Source: Thioclava marina
GTDB taxonomy: Bacteria > Pseudomonadota > Alphaproteobacteria > Rhodobacterales > Rhodobacteraceae
Length of the DNA: 64,000 bases
Assembly (NCBI RefSeq): GCF_002020135.1
Contig: NZ_MPZS01000003.1
Span: 310,001 to 374,000 of the forward strand
Reading direction: 5' to 3'
The notes under the pieces were generated by a model. The model was not told the origin of the DNA. It was given only the letters and a program-made list of their open reading frames with translations, and did not search any database. Shown piece after piece: positions 1 through 9,839 of the stretch; position 1 is the stretch's first letter, and the number at the start of each line of letters is the position of its first letter. A program made the position numbers and the translations under genes.

Positions 1-20
1 CGGGCGTGCGCCGCTTCTGA

Positions 21-917
21 TCAGCCCATCCGCTCGGAGGCGTAGGCGCCGGGCGAAGCCGGGAAGACCACCGTCTTGTTGCCATTGAGGAAGACGCGGC
101 TTTGCACATGGGCGTGGATCGCGCGCGCCAGCACCTGCGCCTCGACATCGCGACCCAGCGAGACGTAATCCTCGGGGCTCTGCGCATGGGTGACGCGCAC
201 GGTGTCCTGCTCGATGATCGGACCCTCGTCGAGATCGGCGGTCACGTAGTGCGAGGTCGCCCCGATCAGCTTCACGCCGCGCTCATAGGCCTGCTTGTAG
301 GGGTTCGCGCCCTTGAAGCTCGGCAGGAAGGAGTGGTGGATGTTGATGATCCGGCCCGACATCTTCTGGCACAGCGCATCCGAGAGGATCTGCATGTAGC
401 GCGCCAGAACGACCAGCTCGGCGCCGCTCTCGTCGACCACGTCGAGCAGGCGCTTTTCGGCCTCGGGCTTGTTCTCCTTCGTCACTTTGATGTGGTGGAA
501 GGGCAGGTCGTGGTTCACGACGACCTTCTGATAGGTCATGTGGTTCGAGACCACGCCCACGATCTCGATCGGCAGCGCGCCGATGCGCCAGCGATAGAGC
601 AGGTCGTTCAGGCAATGGCCGAAATTCGACACCATCAGCAGGACCTTCATCTTCTCGGTGGCATCGCGCACCGCCCAGTCCATCTGGAAATCCGTTGCGA
701 CGGGCTCGAAGGCGGCGCGGATCGCGTCCGCATCGGCACCCTTTTCCGACACGAAGCTCACACGCATGAAGAACTGCCCGGTCTTCGGGTCGTCATATTG
801 ATGCGAGTCGGTGATGTTGCAGCCCTGATCGGCCAGCACATTGGCAATGCCCGCGACGATCCCCCGCGTCGAGGGGCAGGCAACGGTGAGAACGTAGGCT
901 TTGGCGGTCTCGGTCAT
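21..917 (-). CDS. purU: Formyltetrahydrofolate deformylase PurU
   Basis: Hydrolyses 10-formyl-THF to formate and THF, balancing the one-carbon pool and supplying formate for purine synthesis; cytosolic. An N-terminal ACT regulatory domain (about residues 6-85) precedes a formyltransferase-fold catalytic domain (about 90-285). The catalytic signature is visible as NIHHSFLP (N192, H194) and the Asp of LDEGPII (D230). The 298-residue length is normal for the family. It is monocistronic here, reading leftward with its stop about 20 bases from the window edge. About 195 bp without a gene separate it from the divergent zinc-finger gene on the right. Confidence 0.95.
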   Translation of the reverse strand: MTETAKAYVLTVACPSTRGIVAGIANVLADQGCNITDSHQYDDPKTGQFFMRVSFVSEKGADADAIRAAFEPVATDFQMDWAVRDATEKMKVLLMVSNFGHCLNDLLYRWRIGALPIEIVGVVSNHMTYQKVVVNHDLPFHHIKVTKENKPEAEKRLLDVVDESGAELVVLARYMQILSDALCQKMSGRIINIHHSFLPSFKGANPYKQAYERGVKLIGATSHYVTADLDEGPIIEQDTVRVTHAQSPEDYVSLGRDVEAQVLARAIHAHVQSRVFLNGNKTVVFPASPGAYASERMG

Positions 918-1113
918 GGCTGGCGTCCTTTCGCATCTTCGCGCGTTGGCTTACCCCGCGCGGGCTGGAGGCACAATCGGGGTTTGCACGCCCGCAAGCT
1001 GACGGGAAAGCGACGGCGCGGGGGGAAAAAGCGGCGTGGTGCGAGAGTGATGCGAGATTTTGACCCAAGGGCGCAGGCGCGCTAGATTCGCGTGATCGGC
1101 GCAGGAGGCGTTC

Positions 1114-1383
1114 ATGGCAGGCGGCTGGGCGAAAGACGGAGCGGTGAGCGAGCAGATCGAAGCCTCGATCCGCGACGAGCTTGACCGGCTGAAGGCGCGG
1201 CGCGGCCCGGTGGGCGAGAGCCTCACGGAATGCGCCGATTGCGGCGAAGAGATTCCGCAGGCGAGGCGCGAGGCGATCCCCGGGGTGAAGCTGTGCGTGG
1301 AGTGCGCCTCCGAGCGCGATGCGCGCCGCGCCCCGCATGCGGGCATCAACCGGCGCGGCTCGAAGGACAGCCAGCTGAAGTGA
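1114..1383 (+). CDS. DksA/TraR-type C4 zinc-finger protein (89 aa)
   Basis: Small predicted cytosolic protein with a C4 zinc-binding site (C40-x2-C43, C61-x2-C64) in the DksA/TraR arrangement. An N-terminal helix (about residues 10-30) is much shorter than the DksA coiled coil. Short homologues of this kind are common in alphaproteobacteria and are thought to touch RNA polymerase, but that role is inference here. The ATG has a strong AGGAGG Shine-Dalgarno just upstream. Its stop codon directly abuts the stop of the convergent FG-GAP gene (TGATCA junction), so no separate terminator fits between them. Confidence 0.85.
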   Translation: MAGGWAKDGAVSEQIEASIRDELDRLKARRGPVGESLTECADCGEEIPQARREAIPGVKLCVECASERDARRAPHAGINRRGSKDSQLK

Positions 1384-2141
1384 TCAGAGCGCGCAGGCCA
1401 TCGCCTTGTCGAAGGCGGCGGGCGAGGTGTCGGACCCGAGGCTTTTCCATATCACATTGGCCTCGGCATCCAGATGGATCGCGCGCAGCTGCGACCAGTC
1501 GAAGCTCGCCACGATCATTTCAGGGCCTTCGCCGCAATCTCGCACGCCGCCCATGATCCGGTCCGCGCCGAAACGGTGATTGGTCAGCTTGCCGCCCGAG
1601 AAAACCTCGCGCAGCGTGCCATTCTCGAACTGGTAGAGGCGCAGGATGCCCAGCCTGTGCGGGGCGTCGATCAGCGCGATCTCCTGATGGCCGTCGCCGT
1701 TGAAATCCGCGATCCCGATGGGGGCGACCCAATGGTTCGGCTCGCCGACGAAGGGGGTGGAGGCGAGATAGGCAGGCGCGCCGTCCTTCGCGCTCAGGAC
1801 CAACACGCGCGAACCTCGTTTCAGGTTGGACTGCACCACGACCACATCGGGAAGCCCGTCGCCATCGAGATCGGCGATGCGCGGCGCGGTGTCCTCAAAG
1901 ACCATGTCCGCATCGGCGGGCAGGCGATAGGTGAGGGTGCTCCGACCCCTGAACAGCCCGCCTTCCGGTCCCGCCTTGCGGGCAATCTCGATGAAGAGCG
2001 TGGCGAATTCCTGCCCGGGGCCGAGCGCGTCATGCCCGTAGCGATCGGTCGGATCGGCATAGCGCGCCGTGACCGAGACCTCGGCCCAAACGGGCGGGGC
2101 GGCGGCGATCAGCAACAGGGTCGTGAACGCCGCGCGCAGCA

Positions 2142-2142
<1 letters not shown>
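1384..2142 (-). CDS. Exported FG-GAP/VCBS-repeat protein
   Basis: A 252-residue protein with a Sec signal peptide (about residues 1-20, ending PVWA) and FG-GAP/VCBS-type calcium-binding repeats, seen as DLDGDGLPD and DFNGDGHQE. Such repeats form beta-propeller blades; the protein is probably periplasmic. No catalytic motif is visible. Its start overlaps the stop of the upstream ferredoxin gene by one base (TGATG), which suggests translational coupling of an exported protein to a cytosolic iron-sulfur protein. The functional link is unknown. Confidence 0.75.
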
Positions 2143-2522
<380 letters not shown>

Positions 2523-2622
2523 CTAAGCCTCTTTGCCCAGTTTGACCAGAGGGGGGCGGCCGGGGATTGCCGCGCGGCGCGATTGCGCTAATCTCGCGGG
2601 CAGGCAGGCAAAGGAGCAGCGC

Positions 2623-3183
2623 GTGAGCCATGATACCTCATCGACCCGCAGGGCCGGGCGCGTGGCACTGGTGTTCACGGGTCTCCTTGCGCTTGCGGGA
2701 TGTCAGGAAGAGACCGCGTCGCAAGGCAAGCCCTCCCGTCCGCCCGCACAGACGCTTTCCGAGGTGCTGATGGAACGCAAACCCGCCGATGACGCGCAGG
2801 GCTGTTATGCCGAGCTGAAAGCGCCCGCGACGGTGGAGACGGTGACCGAACAGGTGCAGGTCGTGCCCGAGCAGCGCGATCCCGGGACAGGCGAGATCAC
2901 GCAGCCTGCCGTCTATCGGGAGGTCAGCGCGCAGCGCATCGTCGAGGCCTCGCGCGCACGCTATTTCCAATCGGTCTGTTCGGGGGATCTGACGCCCGGA
3001 TTCGTCGCGATGCTGCAACGTGCGCTGAAGGTGCGCGGGCTCTATTCCGGGCCGGCCGACGGCAAGCTCGACCCGGCGACGGGGCGCGCGATCTCTGCCT
3101 ATCAGGGTCCGCGCGGGCTCGACAGCCCGACGCTTTCGGTGCGCGCGGCGCAGGAGCTGGGACTGTATATCTGGGGCAATTGA
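2623..3183 (+). CDS. Peptidoglycan-binding lipoprotein
   Basis: A 186-residue protein with a lipoprotein signal peptide (lipobox LALAGC) and a C-terminal peptidoglycan-binding domain type 1 (about residues 125-185: MLQRALKVRGLYSG then AISAYQ). Probably anchored in the outer or inner membrane and touching the cell wall. I chose the GTG start at 2623, preceded by AAAGGAG; the in-frame ATG at 2533 would put 30 residues before the signal peptide. The middle (residues 35-120) resembles nothing I recognise. Confidence 0.82.
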   Translation: MSHDTSSTRRAGRVALVFTGLLALAGCQEETASQGKPSRPPAQTLSEVLMERKPADDAQGCYAELKAPATVETVTEQVQVVPEQRDPGTGEITQPAVYREVSAQRIVEASRARYFQSVCSGDLTPGFVAMLQRALKVRGLYSGPADGKLDPATGRAISAYQGPRGLDSPTLSVRAAQELGLYIWGN

Positions 3184-3289
3184 GCGACCCGGTGGATCGC
3201 GATTTCGCCAATGCTGGCGGGGGCGGGGCTTGTGTCGGCGGGCGGGCTCGTCTCTAAACGGGATGAATTCACCTATTCTTTGAACCCTG

Positions 3290-4528
3290 ATGTCCGGCTT
3301 TTTCGACAGCAACCTGCGTTTTCTGCGCGACAATGCCCGCTGGCTGGCGGCGGGCTTCCTGCTGACGTTGTTTTCCTCTTTCGGGCAGACCTTTTTCATC
3401 GGCCTGTCCGGAAACGAGATCCGGGCGAGCTTCGGTCTATCGGGCGGAGCTTTCGGTGCGCTCTACATGCTGGCCACGCTCGCCTCGGCCTCGACGCTGC
3501 CCTTTCTGGGGCGTACGCTTGACCTGATGCCCGGCTGGAAGGTGGTGCGCTTCACCATTCCGCTTCTGGCGCTGGCCTGCATCGGGATCACTTTGGCGCC
3601 CAATTTGGTCGTGCTTACGCTCGCGATCTACATGCTGCGGCTCTTTGGGCAGGGCATGATGACCGAGATCGCCTTCACCGAGATCGGGCGCTGGTTCATT
3701 GCCAGTCGCGGCAAGGCGATGTCGCTGATCGTCCCGGGCCAGCCCTTCGGATCGGCGGTGCTTCCGGTGATCGTCGTGCTGGTCGATCAGGCGAGCGGGA
3801 CGTGGCAACTGGCCTGGTGGCTGTCGGCGGGACTGCTGGTGGGGATCGCGTTGCCGCTGGTGGTGACGCTGATGAAGGTCGAGCGCGTGCCGCTTGCCGC
3901 AGAAGCGCAATCGAGCACCGCCAGCACCGCGCGCGACTGGACCCGTGCCGAGGTGATCCGCGATCCGGTCTTCTACATGTTGCTGGCCGGTCTGCTCGCG
4001 CCACCTTTCATCGCCACGGTGATCTTCTTTCATCAGGGCTACCTGACAGAGCTGCGCGGCTATTCCGATCTGGCTTTTGCTGCGGCTTTCCCGGTGATGT
4101 CGGTGGCCACGGTGGGCTTCGGTTTCGTCTGCGGCGGGCTGATCGACCGGTTCGGGGCGCTTCGGCTGTTGCCTTTCGTGCTGATCCCGCTGGCACTGGC
4201 TTCGCTGAGCGTGGCCGCCGTCACGCCGGTCTGGGGTGTCTATGCGTTCATGGCGCTGCTCGGGGTCTCGAACGGGTTCACCGGGACGCTGATGGGGGCG
4301 CTCTGGCCCGAGGTCTACGGGGTGAAGAACCTCGGCGGTATCCGGGCGCTCGTGGTCGCGGCGATGGTGCTTTCGACCGCGGTTGGGCCGGGGATCACCG
4401 GTGTGCTCATCGATATGGGGGTGGATCTCCCCACGCAGATGTTCGGCATGGCGACGTGGTGCGTGATTGCCGCTGCGGTGTTGACGCTGGCATCGTGGCG
4501 GGTGCGCGCGCGTGAGGTCCGCCCATGA
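3290..4528 (+). CDS. Major facilitator superfamily transporter
   Basis: A 412-residue inner-membrane carrier with about twelve hydrophobic segments in two halves, and a central cytoplasmic loop near residues 200-225. The pattern fits an MFS antiporter or uniporter. The substrate cannot be read from sequence. It is followed immediately by a strong hairpin terminator shared with the convergent Do protease gene. About 105 bases without a gene precede it. Confidence 0.85.
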   Translation: MSGFFDSNLRFLRDNARWLAAGFLLTLFSSFGQTFFIGLSGNEIRASFGLSGGAFGALYMLATLASASTLPFLGRTLDLMPGWKVVRFTIPLLALACIGITLAPNLVVLTLAIYMLRLFGQGMMTEIAFTEIGRWFIASRGKAMSLIVPGQPFGSAVLPVIVVLVDQASGTWQLAWWLSAGLLVGIALPLVVTLMKVERVPLAAEAQSSTASTARDWTRAEVIRDPVFYMLLAGLLAPPFIATVIFFHQGYLTELRGYSDLAFAAAFPVMSVATVGFGFVCGGLIDRFGALRLLPFVLIPLALASLSVAAVTPVWGVYAFMALLGVSNGFTGTLMGALWPEVYGVKNLGGIRALVVAAMVLSTAVGPGITGVLIDMGVDLPTQMFGMATWCVIAAAVLTLASWRVRAREVRP

Positions 4529-4529
4529 A

Positions 4530-4553
4530 AAAGGCGCCCCGGGGGGCGCCTTT
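4530..4553. terminator. Bidirectional rho-independent terminator
   Basis: A GC-rich hairpin AAAGGCGCCC-CGGG-GGGCGCCTTT sits between the convergent MFS and Do protease genes. The A-run on one side and T-run on the other let it stop transcription from both directions. Confidence 0.85.
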
Positions 4554-4575
4554 CCGTGTCATTCGGTTTCGCTGA

Positions 4576-6039
4576 TCACTCGACTGGCAGCGCCACGAAA
4601 CGCGGCTCGCCACCACGGCGGATCAGCAAGAGCACCGATTTGCGCCCCGCATCCTTCGCCGCCTGCACGCGCTCTTCAAAATCATCGACCGAGGAGACGG
4701 GCTTCTGGCCGACCTCGGTGATCAGATCGCCCGCGCGCAGACCTTTTTCATAGGCGGCGGAGGTCTCGTCGATCGACTTGATCACGAGCCCCTGTGCATC
4801 CTTGGTCAGGCCCATCTCGGTACGCAGCTCGTCCGTGAGCGGCGTCACCGTCAGCCCGAGCATGTCCTTCTCGACCTCCTGCGGGGCCTGCACCGCCTTG
4901 GGCGGTTCTTCGCCCTCGGCCAGCTCGCGCCGGCCCAGCGTCACCAGAAGCGTCTTGCTCTCGCCATCGCGCAGCACCGTCACGCGGACCTTTTCGCCCA
5001 CCGGCGCATCGGCCACGCGGCGCACGAGATCGCGGGTGCTCTTCACCTCGCCGCCATCGAAGGAGGTGATCACGTCGCCCGCCTCGATCCCGGCCTCTTT
5101 TGCAGGCCCTTCGGGCACCTCGGAGACCAGAGCGCCCTCGGGCGTCTCAAGACCCATCGCCTCGGCCATGTCGGGCGTCACGTCCTGGATCTTCACCCCA
5201 AGCCAGCCGCGGCGGGTCTCGCCGAATTGCTTGAGCTGGTCGACCACTTTCGAGACCACGTTCGAGGCCATCGAGAAGCCGATCCCGATCGAGCCGCCAT
5301 TGGGCGACAGGATCGCGGTGTTCACGCCGACGACTTCGCCCTCCATGTCGAACAGGGGACCACCCGAGTTGCCCCGGTTGATCGCCGCGTCGGTTTGCAG
5401 ATAGTCGTCATAGCTGCCCGAGAGCTCGCGGTTGCGCGCCGAGATGATGCCCGCCGAGGCCGAGAATCCCTGGCCGAGCGGGTTGCCCATCGCCATCACC
5501 CAGTCGCCAACGCGGACCTTGTCGGAATCGCCGAAGGTGACGAAGGGCAGGGGCTCGTCGCTTTCGACCTTCAGCAGCGCGATATCGGTTTTGGGGTCGG
5601 TGCCCACGAGCGTCGCATCGAGCCGCTTGCCCGAGAAGAACTCGATCTCGATCTCGTCGGCATCCTCGATGACGTGGTTGTTCGTCACGATATAGCCGTC
5701 TTCCGAAATGACGAAGCCGGAGCCGAGCGCGTTCGACCGCCGTGGTGCGCCGCGTCCGTTCGGGCCGTTGGGGCCGGGCAGGCCGAAATCGCGAAACAGA
5801 TCCTCGAAGGGCGAGCCGGGCGGGAAATTGGGAATGTTGCCCGTGGGCGCCGCCACCGTCGTCGACGTGGTGATGTTCACGACCGAGTTCGAGACCTGAT
5901 TGACCAGCTCGGCAAAGCTCTCCGGCGCGCCGCGGGCATAGGCGGGGCCTGCAAGCGGGGCGCAGGCGAGCGCGACGGCAAGCATGGCCGCGCCCATCCC
6001 GGCACGCAGCGAGGATCCGGGTCTGGTGAAGAAATTCAT
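4576..6039 (-). CDS. Periplasmic Do-type serine protease (DegP/DegQ family)
   Basis: A 487-residue secreted trypsin-like protease/chaperone of the HtrA family for periplasmic protein quality control. A signal peptide (about residues 1-36) is followed by the protease domain with triad H122 (NNHVIE), D152 (TDIALL) and S225 (GNSGGPLF). Two PDZ domains follow (about 255-350 and 375-480). Full length, with every catalytic residue intact. It lies directly downstream of hflK-hflC-DUF2065, the usual alphaproteobacterial grouping of membrane and periplasmic proteolysis genes, but 135 bp separate it from the DUF2065 gene. Confidence 0.95.
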   Translation of the reverse strand: MNFFTRPGSSLRAGMGAAMLAVALACAPLAGPAYARGAPESFAELVNQVSNSVVNITTSTTVAAPTGNIPNFPPGSPFEDLFRDFGLPGPNGPNGRGAPRRSNALGSGFVISEDGYIVTNNHVIEDADEIEIEFFSGKRLDATLVGTDPKTDIALLKVESDEPLPFVTFGDSDKVRVGDWVMAMGNPLGQGFSASAGIISARNRELSGSYDDYLQTDAAINRGNSGGPLFDMEGEVVGVNTAILSPNGGSIGIGFSMASNVVSKVVDQLKQFGETRRGWLGVKIQDVTPDMAEAMGLETPEGALVSEVPEGPAKEAGIEAGDVITSFDGGEVKSTRDLVRRVADAPVGEKVRVTVLRDGESKTLLVTLGRRELAEGEEPPKAVQAPQEVEKDMLGLTVTPLTDELRTEMGLTKDAQGLVIKSIDETSAAYEKGLRAGDLITEVGQKPVSSVDDFEERVQAAKDAGRKSVLLLIRRGGEPRFVALPVE

Positions 6040-6174
6040 GTGGCACTCCCTTGGCTCCGCCGGCGGCAGGGCCAGCGTATTCCTCTCGTTTGATTGAAAT
6101 GTAGGAGCGGGGATGCCGGATGGGAAGTTTTTACGTTCCCCGCAAGCGGGAAATTCCGTCGCAGGGGGGCGATC

Positions 6175-6366
6175 TCAGCCCCAGAGACGGATCGCCCAGA
6201 GGAGCGCCACGCCCGCCGCCAGTCCCGCAAGGCCCAGCATCCGGCGCTGGCCGGGCGTCATGGCGCGCAACAGATCCAGCGCCTCCTCGATACGAGAAGG
6301 GGCCAGCGCAAGCGCCAGCCCCTCGATCACAAGGACCAGTCCAAGACCGGTCAAGAGCATCGCCAT
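6175..6366 (-). CDS. DUF2065 small membrane protein
   Basis: A 63-residue protein with two hydrophobic helices around a short polar loop (residues about 3-22 and 43-60), matching the DUF2065 family that commonly follows hflC. I use the ATG at 6366, which overlaps the hflC stop by one base (TGATG); a GTG one codon earlier is also possible. Function unknown; the gene order implies a link to the HflKC complex. Confidence 0.85.
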   Translation of the reverse strand: MAMLLTGLGLVLVIEGLALALAPSRIEEALDLLRAMTPGQRRMLGLAGLAAGVALLWAIRLWG

Positions 6367-7274
6367 CACTGGCCAGCCGCGTTCGCGACCCCGGCGCCCG
6401 GCTTCTCGCCGATCGAGCGCAGGAAGCGTTCATAGTCGAAATAGAGGCTGTCCGGCTGGGTCACCAGCGAGGAGGTCTGCGTCTTCATCGACTGCGCGTA
6501 GAACTGTAGCGCCCGGTTGAAGGCGAAGAACTCGGGATCCTTGCCGTAAGCGTCGGCATAGATCTTGTTCGCCTGCGCATCGGCTTCACCGCGCACGATC
6601 TCGGCTTCCTTCTTGGCCTGCGAGGTCACCTCGACTGCGGTCCGGTCGGCGGTGGCGCGCACGCGCTGCGCGGCCTCGGCGCCGCGGGCGCGCTCGTCTG
6701 CGGCCTCACGTTCACGCTCGGCGCGCATCCGGCCGTAAGTCGCTGCCAGGTTCTGCTCGGGCAAGTCGGTGCGGGTCAGGCGCACGTCGATCACGTCGAC
6801 GCCCAGCGAGGAGGCCTCGCGCCGCGCCAGATCGCGGATCCGGTTCATCAGCGGGGTGCGGTCATCCGACAGCACGGCCGTCGAGGGAACCGAGCCCAGA
6901 ACTTCGCGGATCGCGTTGTTCAGGATGCCGTCGATGCGGTTCTTGGCGATCTGCTCGCCACCCGCGCCCACGGCCTCACGGAATTTCACCACGTCGACGA
7001 TGCGCCAGCGTGCGAAAGCATCCACCACGAGACGACGATCGTCCTCGGGGGTGACTTCGAGCGGCTGGGTGGTCAGGCTCAGGATCCGGTCGTCATATTT
7101 CACGACCGTATCGACCACGGGGATCTTGAAGCCGAGACCGGGTTCTGTCTTGACCTGCTGCACCTCACCGAAGCGCAGCACGAGAGCTTTCTCACGCTCG
7201 TCCACCACGAAGACCGAATTCAGCCCCAGCGCGACGAGAATGACGAGAACGGCAAGTGCGATAGGTCCGCGCAT
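6366..7274 (-). CDS. hflC: HflC, modulator of FtsH protease
   Basis: A 302-residue SPFH/band-7 protein anchored by one N-terminal transmembrane helix (about residues 5-25) with the bulk in the periplasm. With HflK it forms the cage that surrounds and modulates FtsH. The SPFH domain spans about 20-190, followed by a long charged helix (about 195-245, rich in AERE and ADER runs). Its start overlaps the hflK stop by one base, so the pair is translationally coupled. Confidence 0.95.
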   Translation of the reverse strand: MRGPIALAVLVILVALGLNSVFVVDEREKALVLRFGEVQQVKTEPGLGFKIPVVDTVVKYDDRILSLTTQPLEVTPEDDRRLVVDAFARWRIVDVVKFREAVGAGGEQIAKNRIDGILNNAIREVLGSVPSTAVLSDDRTPLMNRIRDLARREASSLGVDVIDVRLTRTDLPEQNLAATYGRMRAEREREAADERARGAEAAQRVRATADRTAVEVTSQAKKEAEIVRGEADAQANKIYADAYGKDPEFFAFNRALQFYAQSMKTQTSSLVTQPDSLYFDYERFLRSIGEKPGAGVANAAGQ

Positions 7275-8431
7275 CAGTTGTTCCCTCCGGTGTTGCTGTT
7301 GGTCGTGGGGGTGCTCTTGCGCAGCTGATCGAGCGGCAGATAAGGCACGACGCCCCCGTCACCCGGCTTGGTGTCCACGACGACCTTGTCCACGCCCGAG
7401 AGCACCTGGCCCATCGTCTCGTAGAACATACGGCGCTTGGTCACGTCCGGTGCCTTCTCGTATTCCGCAAGGATCGAGGTGAAGCGCGCGGCGTCACCTT
7501 CAGCGGCGTTCACGATCTTGGCGCGGTAACCCTCGGCCTCTTCCTTGAGCTGGGCGGCCTCACCGCGTGCGCCTGCCGTCACCTTGTTGGCATAGGCGTC
7601 GGCTTCCTTTTCAAGGCGGTCACGCTCTTGCTGGGCGGCCTGCACTTCGCGGAAGCTGTCGATCACTTCGCGCGGCGGGTCGGCACGGTTGAAGTTCACG
7701 CGCACGATGTTGATGCCCGCGTCATAGCTGTCGAGCGTATTTTGCACCGCTTCGCGCAGATCGGCTGCGATCTCACCACGCGCGGTCGACAGGATCGGCG
7801 CGAGGTTCGAGCGCGCGATGATGTCGCGCATCGCCGATTCCGACACCGCGCGGATCGTGTCCTGCGGGTCGGTCAGGTTGAACAGGTATTTCGCCGGATC
7901 GTTGATGTTCCAGACCACCTGGAATTCGAGATCCACGATGTTCTGGTCGCCCGTGAGCATCAGCCCAGTATCGTTCGTGCCCGCACGCCCCGAGCCGATA
8001 TCGACGGTCTGTTCGCGCGTCACCGGAACCTTGGTGTAGGTGATGAAGGGCCAGGGCGCGAGGTTCAGACCCGGACCCTTGGTCGCGTAATAGCGCCCGA
8101 ACATCAGTTCGACCGAGCGTTCTTCGGGGTTCACCTTGTAGAGCGAGGAGCCCAGCCAGATCGCGACGACCGCGACGAGGCCGACCACCACGGCGATCTT
8201 GGTCGGGAAGGGGCCACCAGAGCCGCCGCCCGCGGGTCTGCCGGGACGGCTGCCGCCGCCCTTGCCACCCATCAGCACCTTGAGCTGCTCGGAGCCCTTG
8301 CGCATGAATTCCTCGATCTCGGGGATTTGTCCGCCCTCACCGGGGCGGCGCTGACCGGGGCGCTTGTCTTCGCGGTCGTCATTGCGGTCGTCGCCGCCAC
8401 CGCCGCCACCCCAGGGGCCTCCATTGCTCAT
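7274..8431 (-). CDS. hflK: HflK, modulator of FtsH protease
   Basis: A 385-residue partner of HflC. A Gly/Asp-rich cytoplasmic N-terminus (residues 1-70) leads into one transmembrane helix (about 73-95), then the SPFH domain and a coiled helix (about 255-320). The C-terminus is Asn/Thr rich, as is common for HflK. First gene of the hflK-hflC-DUF2065 unit; only about 55 bp separate it from gor upstream, so gor may be co-transcribed. Confidence 0.95.
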   Translation of the reverse strand: MSNGGPWGGGGGGDDRNDDREDKRPGQRRPGEGGQIPEIEEFMRKGSEQLKVLMGGKGGGSRPGRPAGGGSGGPFPTKIAVVVGLVAVVAIWLGSSLYKVNPEERSVELMFGRYYATKGPGLNLAPWPFITYTKVPVTREQTVDIGSGRAGTNDTGLMLTGDQNIVDLEFQVVWNINDPAKYLFNLTDPQDTIRAVSESAMRDIIARSNLAPILSTARGEIAADLREAVQNTLDSYDAGINIVRVNFNRADPPREVIDSFREVQAAQQERDRLEKEADAYANKVTAGARGEAAQLKEEAEGYRAKIVNAAEGDAARFTSILAEYEKAPDVTKRRMFYETMGQVLSGVDKVVVDTKPGDGGVVPYLPLDQLRKSTPTTNSNTGGNN

Positions 8432-8486
8432 ATGGTCCTCACCTTTCCGTTATCTTGTCGGTGACTTGGGTATTCGTTTCACGATT

Positions 8487-9839
8487 TCAATAATGTCGCA
8501 CCGGGTTCCGCATGGTTACGAGCTCTTCGCCCATCGTGGGATGCACGGCGCAGGTCGCGTCGAACTGTTCCTTCGTCGCGCCCATCTTCATTGCGATTGC
8601 CACCATCTGTATCATTTCGCCCGCTTCGGGGGCCACGATATGACAGCCCAGAACCTTCCGGCTCTCACGGCAGACGATCAGTTTCATCAGCACCCGCGCG
8701 TCCGATCCGGCAAAGCCCGAGCGCATCGGCTTGAAGCTCGAGACATACACTTCGGTATTGCCGCGCTCCTCGGCTTCTTCCTCGGTGATCCCGCAGGTAC
8801 CGAATTCGGGCTGGGTGAACACGGCCGAAGCCACGAGCTCGTGATCGGAGGGGCGGGCATGCGCGCCGAAGACGGTATCGGCGAATGCATGGCCCTCGCG
8901 GATCGCGACCGGGGTAAGGTTGATGCGGTCGGTCACATCGCCCACCGCGTAGATCGAGGGGATATTGGTCTGCGACCATTGATCGACGATCACTTCGCCC
9001 CGCTCGCCCAGGGTCACACCGGCCTCCGCGAGCCCGAGCCCATCGGTGTTGGGAACCCGACCCGTGGCGTAGAGCACTGCGTCGAACCGATCGACCCGCC
9101 CATCGCCGCAGGTGACGACGAGATCCGCGCCGTCCTTCTCGATCTTCGAGATCACCACATGGGTATGGATGTCGATGCCGCCTGCCGCCATCTGATCCAC
9201 GATCAGGTCGCGCGCTTCGCTGTCGAAGCCGCGCAGCAGGGGCGAGCGGTTATATTGCGTGATCTTCACGCCCAGACCGTTGAGGATGCAGGCGAATTCG
9301 CAGGCGATATAGCCGCCGCCGACGATCAGGATGCGCTCGGGGAGATGCTCCATCTTGAAGATTTCGTTCGAGGTCATCACATGCTTGCAGCCCTCGAACT
9401 CGGGCACGAAGGGCCGCCCGCCGGTCGCCACGAGGATATGCTTGGTCGAGACGGTGGTGCCGTCGGCGAGGCGCACCTCATGCGGGCCCGCGACGGTGGC
9501 GCGCTGGTCATAGACGGTGACGCCCGCGCCCTGCTGGCCCTTGCGGTAGATCGCCTCGAGCCGGTCGAGTTCGGCGTCGAGCCTGGCGCGGAAACCCGTC
9601 CAATCGAAGGCGCCGACCGCCGCTTCCCAGCCATAGGCGCGGGCCTCTTCCACCGCGCCGGGGGCGGTGGAGGCAAACACCATCAGCTTCTTGGGCACGC
9701 AGCCACGGATCACGCATGTGCCGCCCATGCGGTATTCCTCGGCCAGCGCGACCTTCGCGCCGTGGGTCGAGGCGATGCGCGCAGCACGCACCCCGCCCGA
9801 GCCGCCGCCGATGACGAAAAGGTCGTAGTCGAAGCTCAT
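8487..9839 (-). CDS. gor: Glutathione-disulfide reductase
   Basis: A 450-residue FAD-dependent enzyme that reduces GSSG with NADPH in the cytosol. The FAD-binding GGGSGG is near residue 12 and the redox disulfide is C42/C47 in GGTCVIRGCVPKK. The NADPH-binding GGGYIACEFA motif is central, and the C-terminal His is in AVHPTMGEEL. I start at MSFDYD (9839) because an upstream in-frame start adds 24 unlike residues. Reads toward hflK. Confidence 0.94.
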   Translation of the reverse strand: MSFDYDLFVIGGGSGGVRAARIASTHGAKVALAEEYRMGGTCVIRGCVPKKLMVFASTAPGAVEEARAYGWEAAVGAFDWTGFRARLDAELDRLEAIYRKGQQGAGVTVYDQRATVAGPHEVRLADGTTVSTKHILVATGGRPFVPEFEGCKHVMTSNEIFKMEHLPERILIVGGGYIACEFACILNGLGVKITQYNRSPLLRGFDSEARDLIVDQMAAGGIDIHTHVVISKIEKDGADLVVTCGDGRVDRFDAVLYATGRVPNTDGLGLAEAGVTLGERGEVIVDQWSQTNIPSIYAVGDVTDRINLTPVAIREGHAFADTVFGAHARPSDHELVASAVFTQPEFGTCGITEEEAEERGNTEVYVSSFKPMRSGFAGSDARVLMKLIVCRESRKVLGCHIVAPEAGEMIQMVAIAMKMGATKEQFDATCAVHPTMGEELVTMRNPVRHY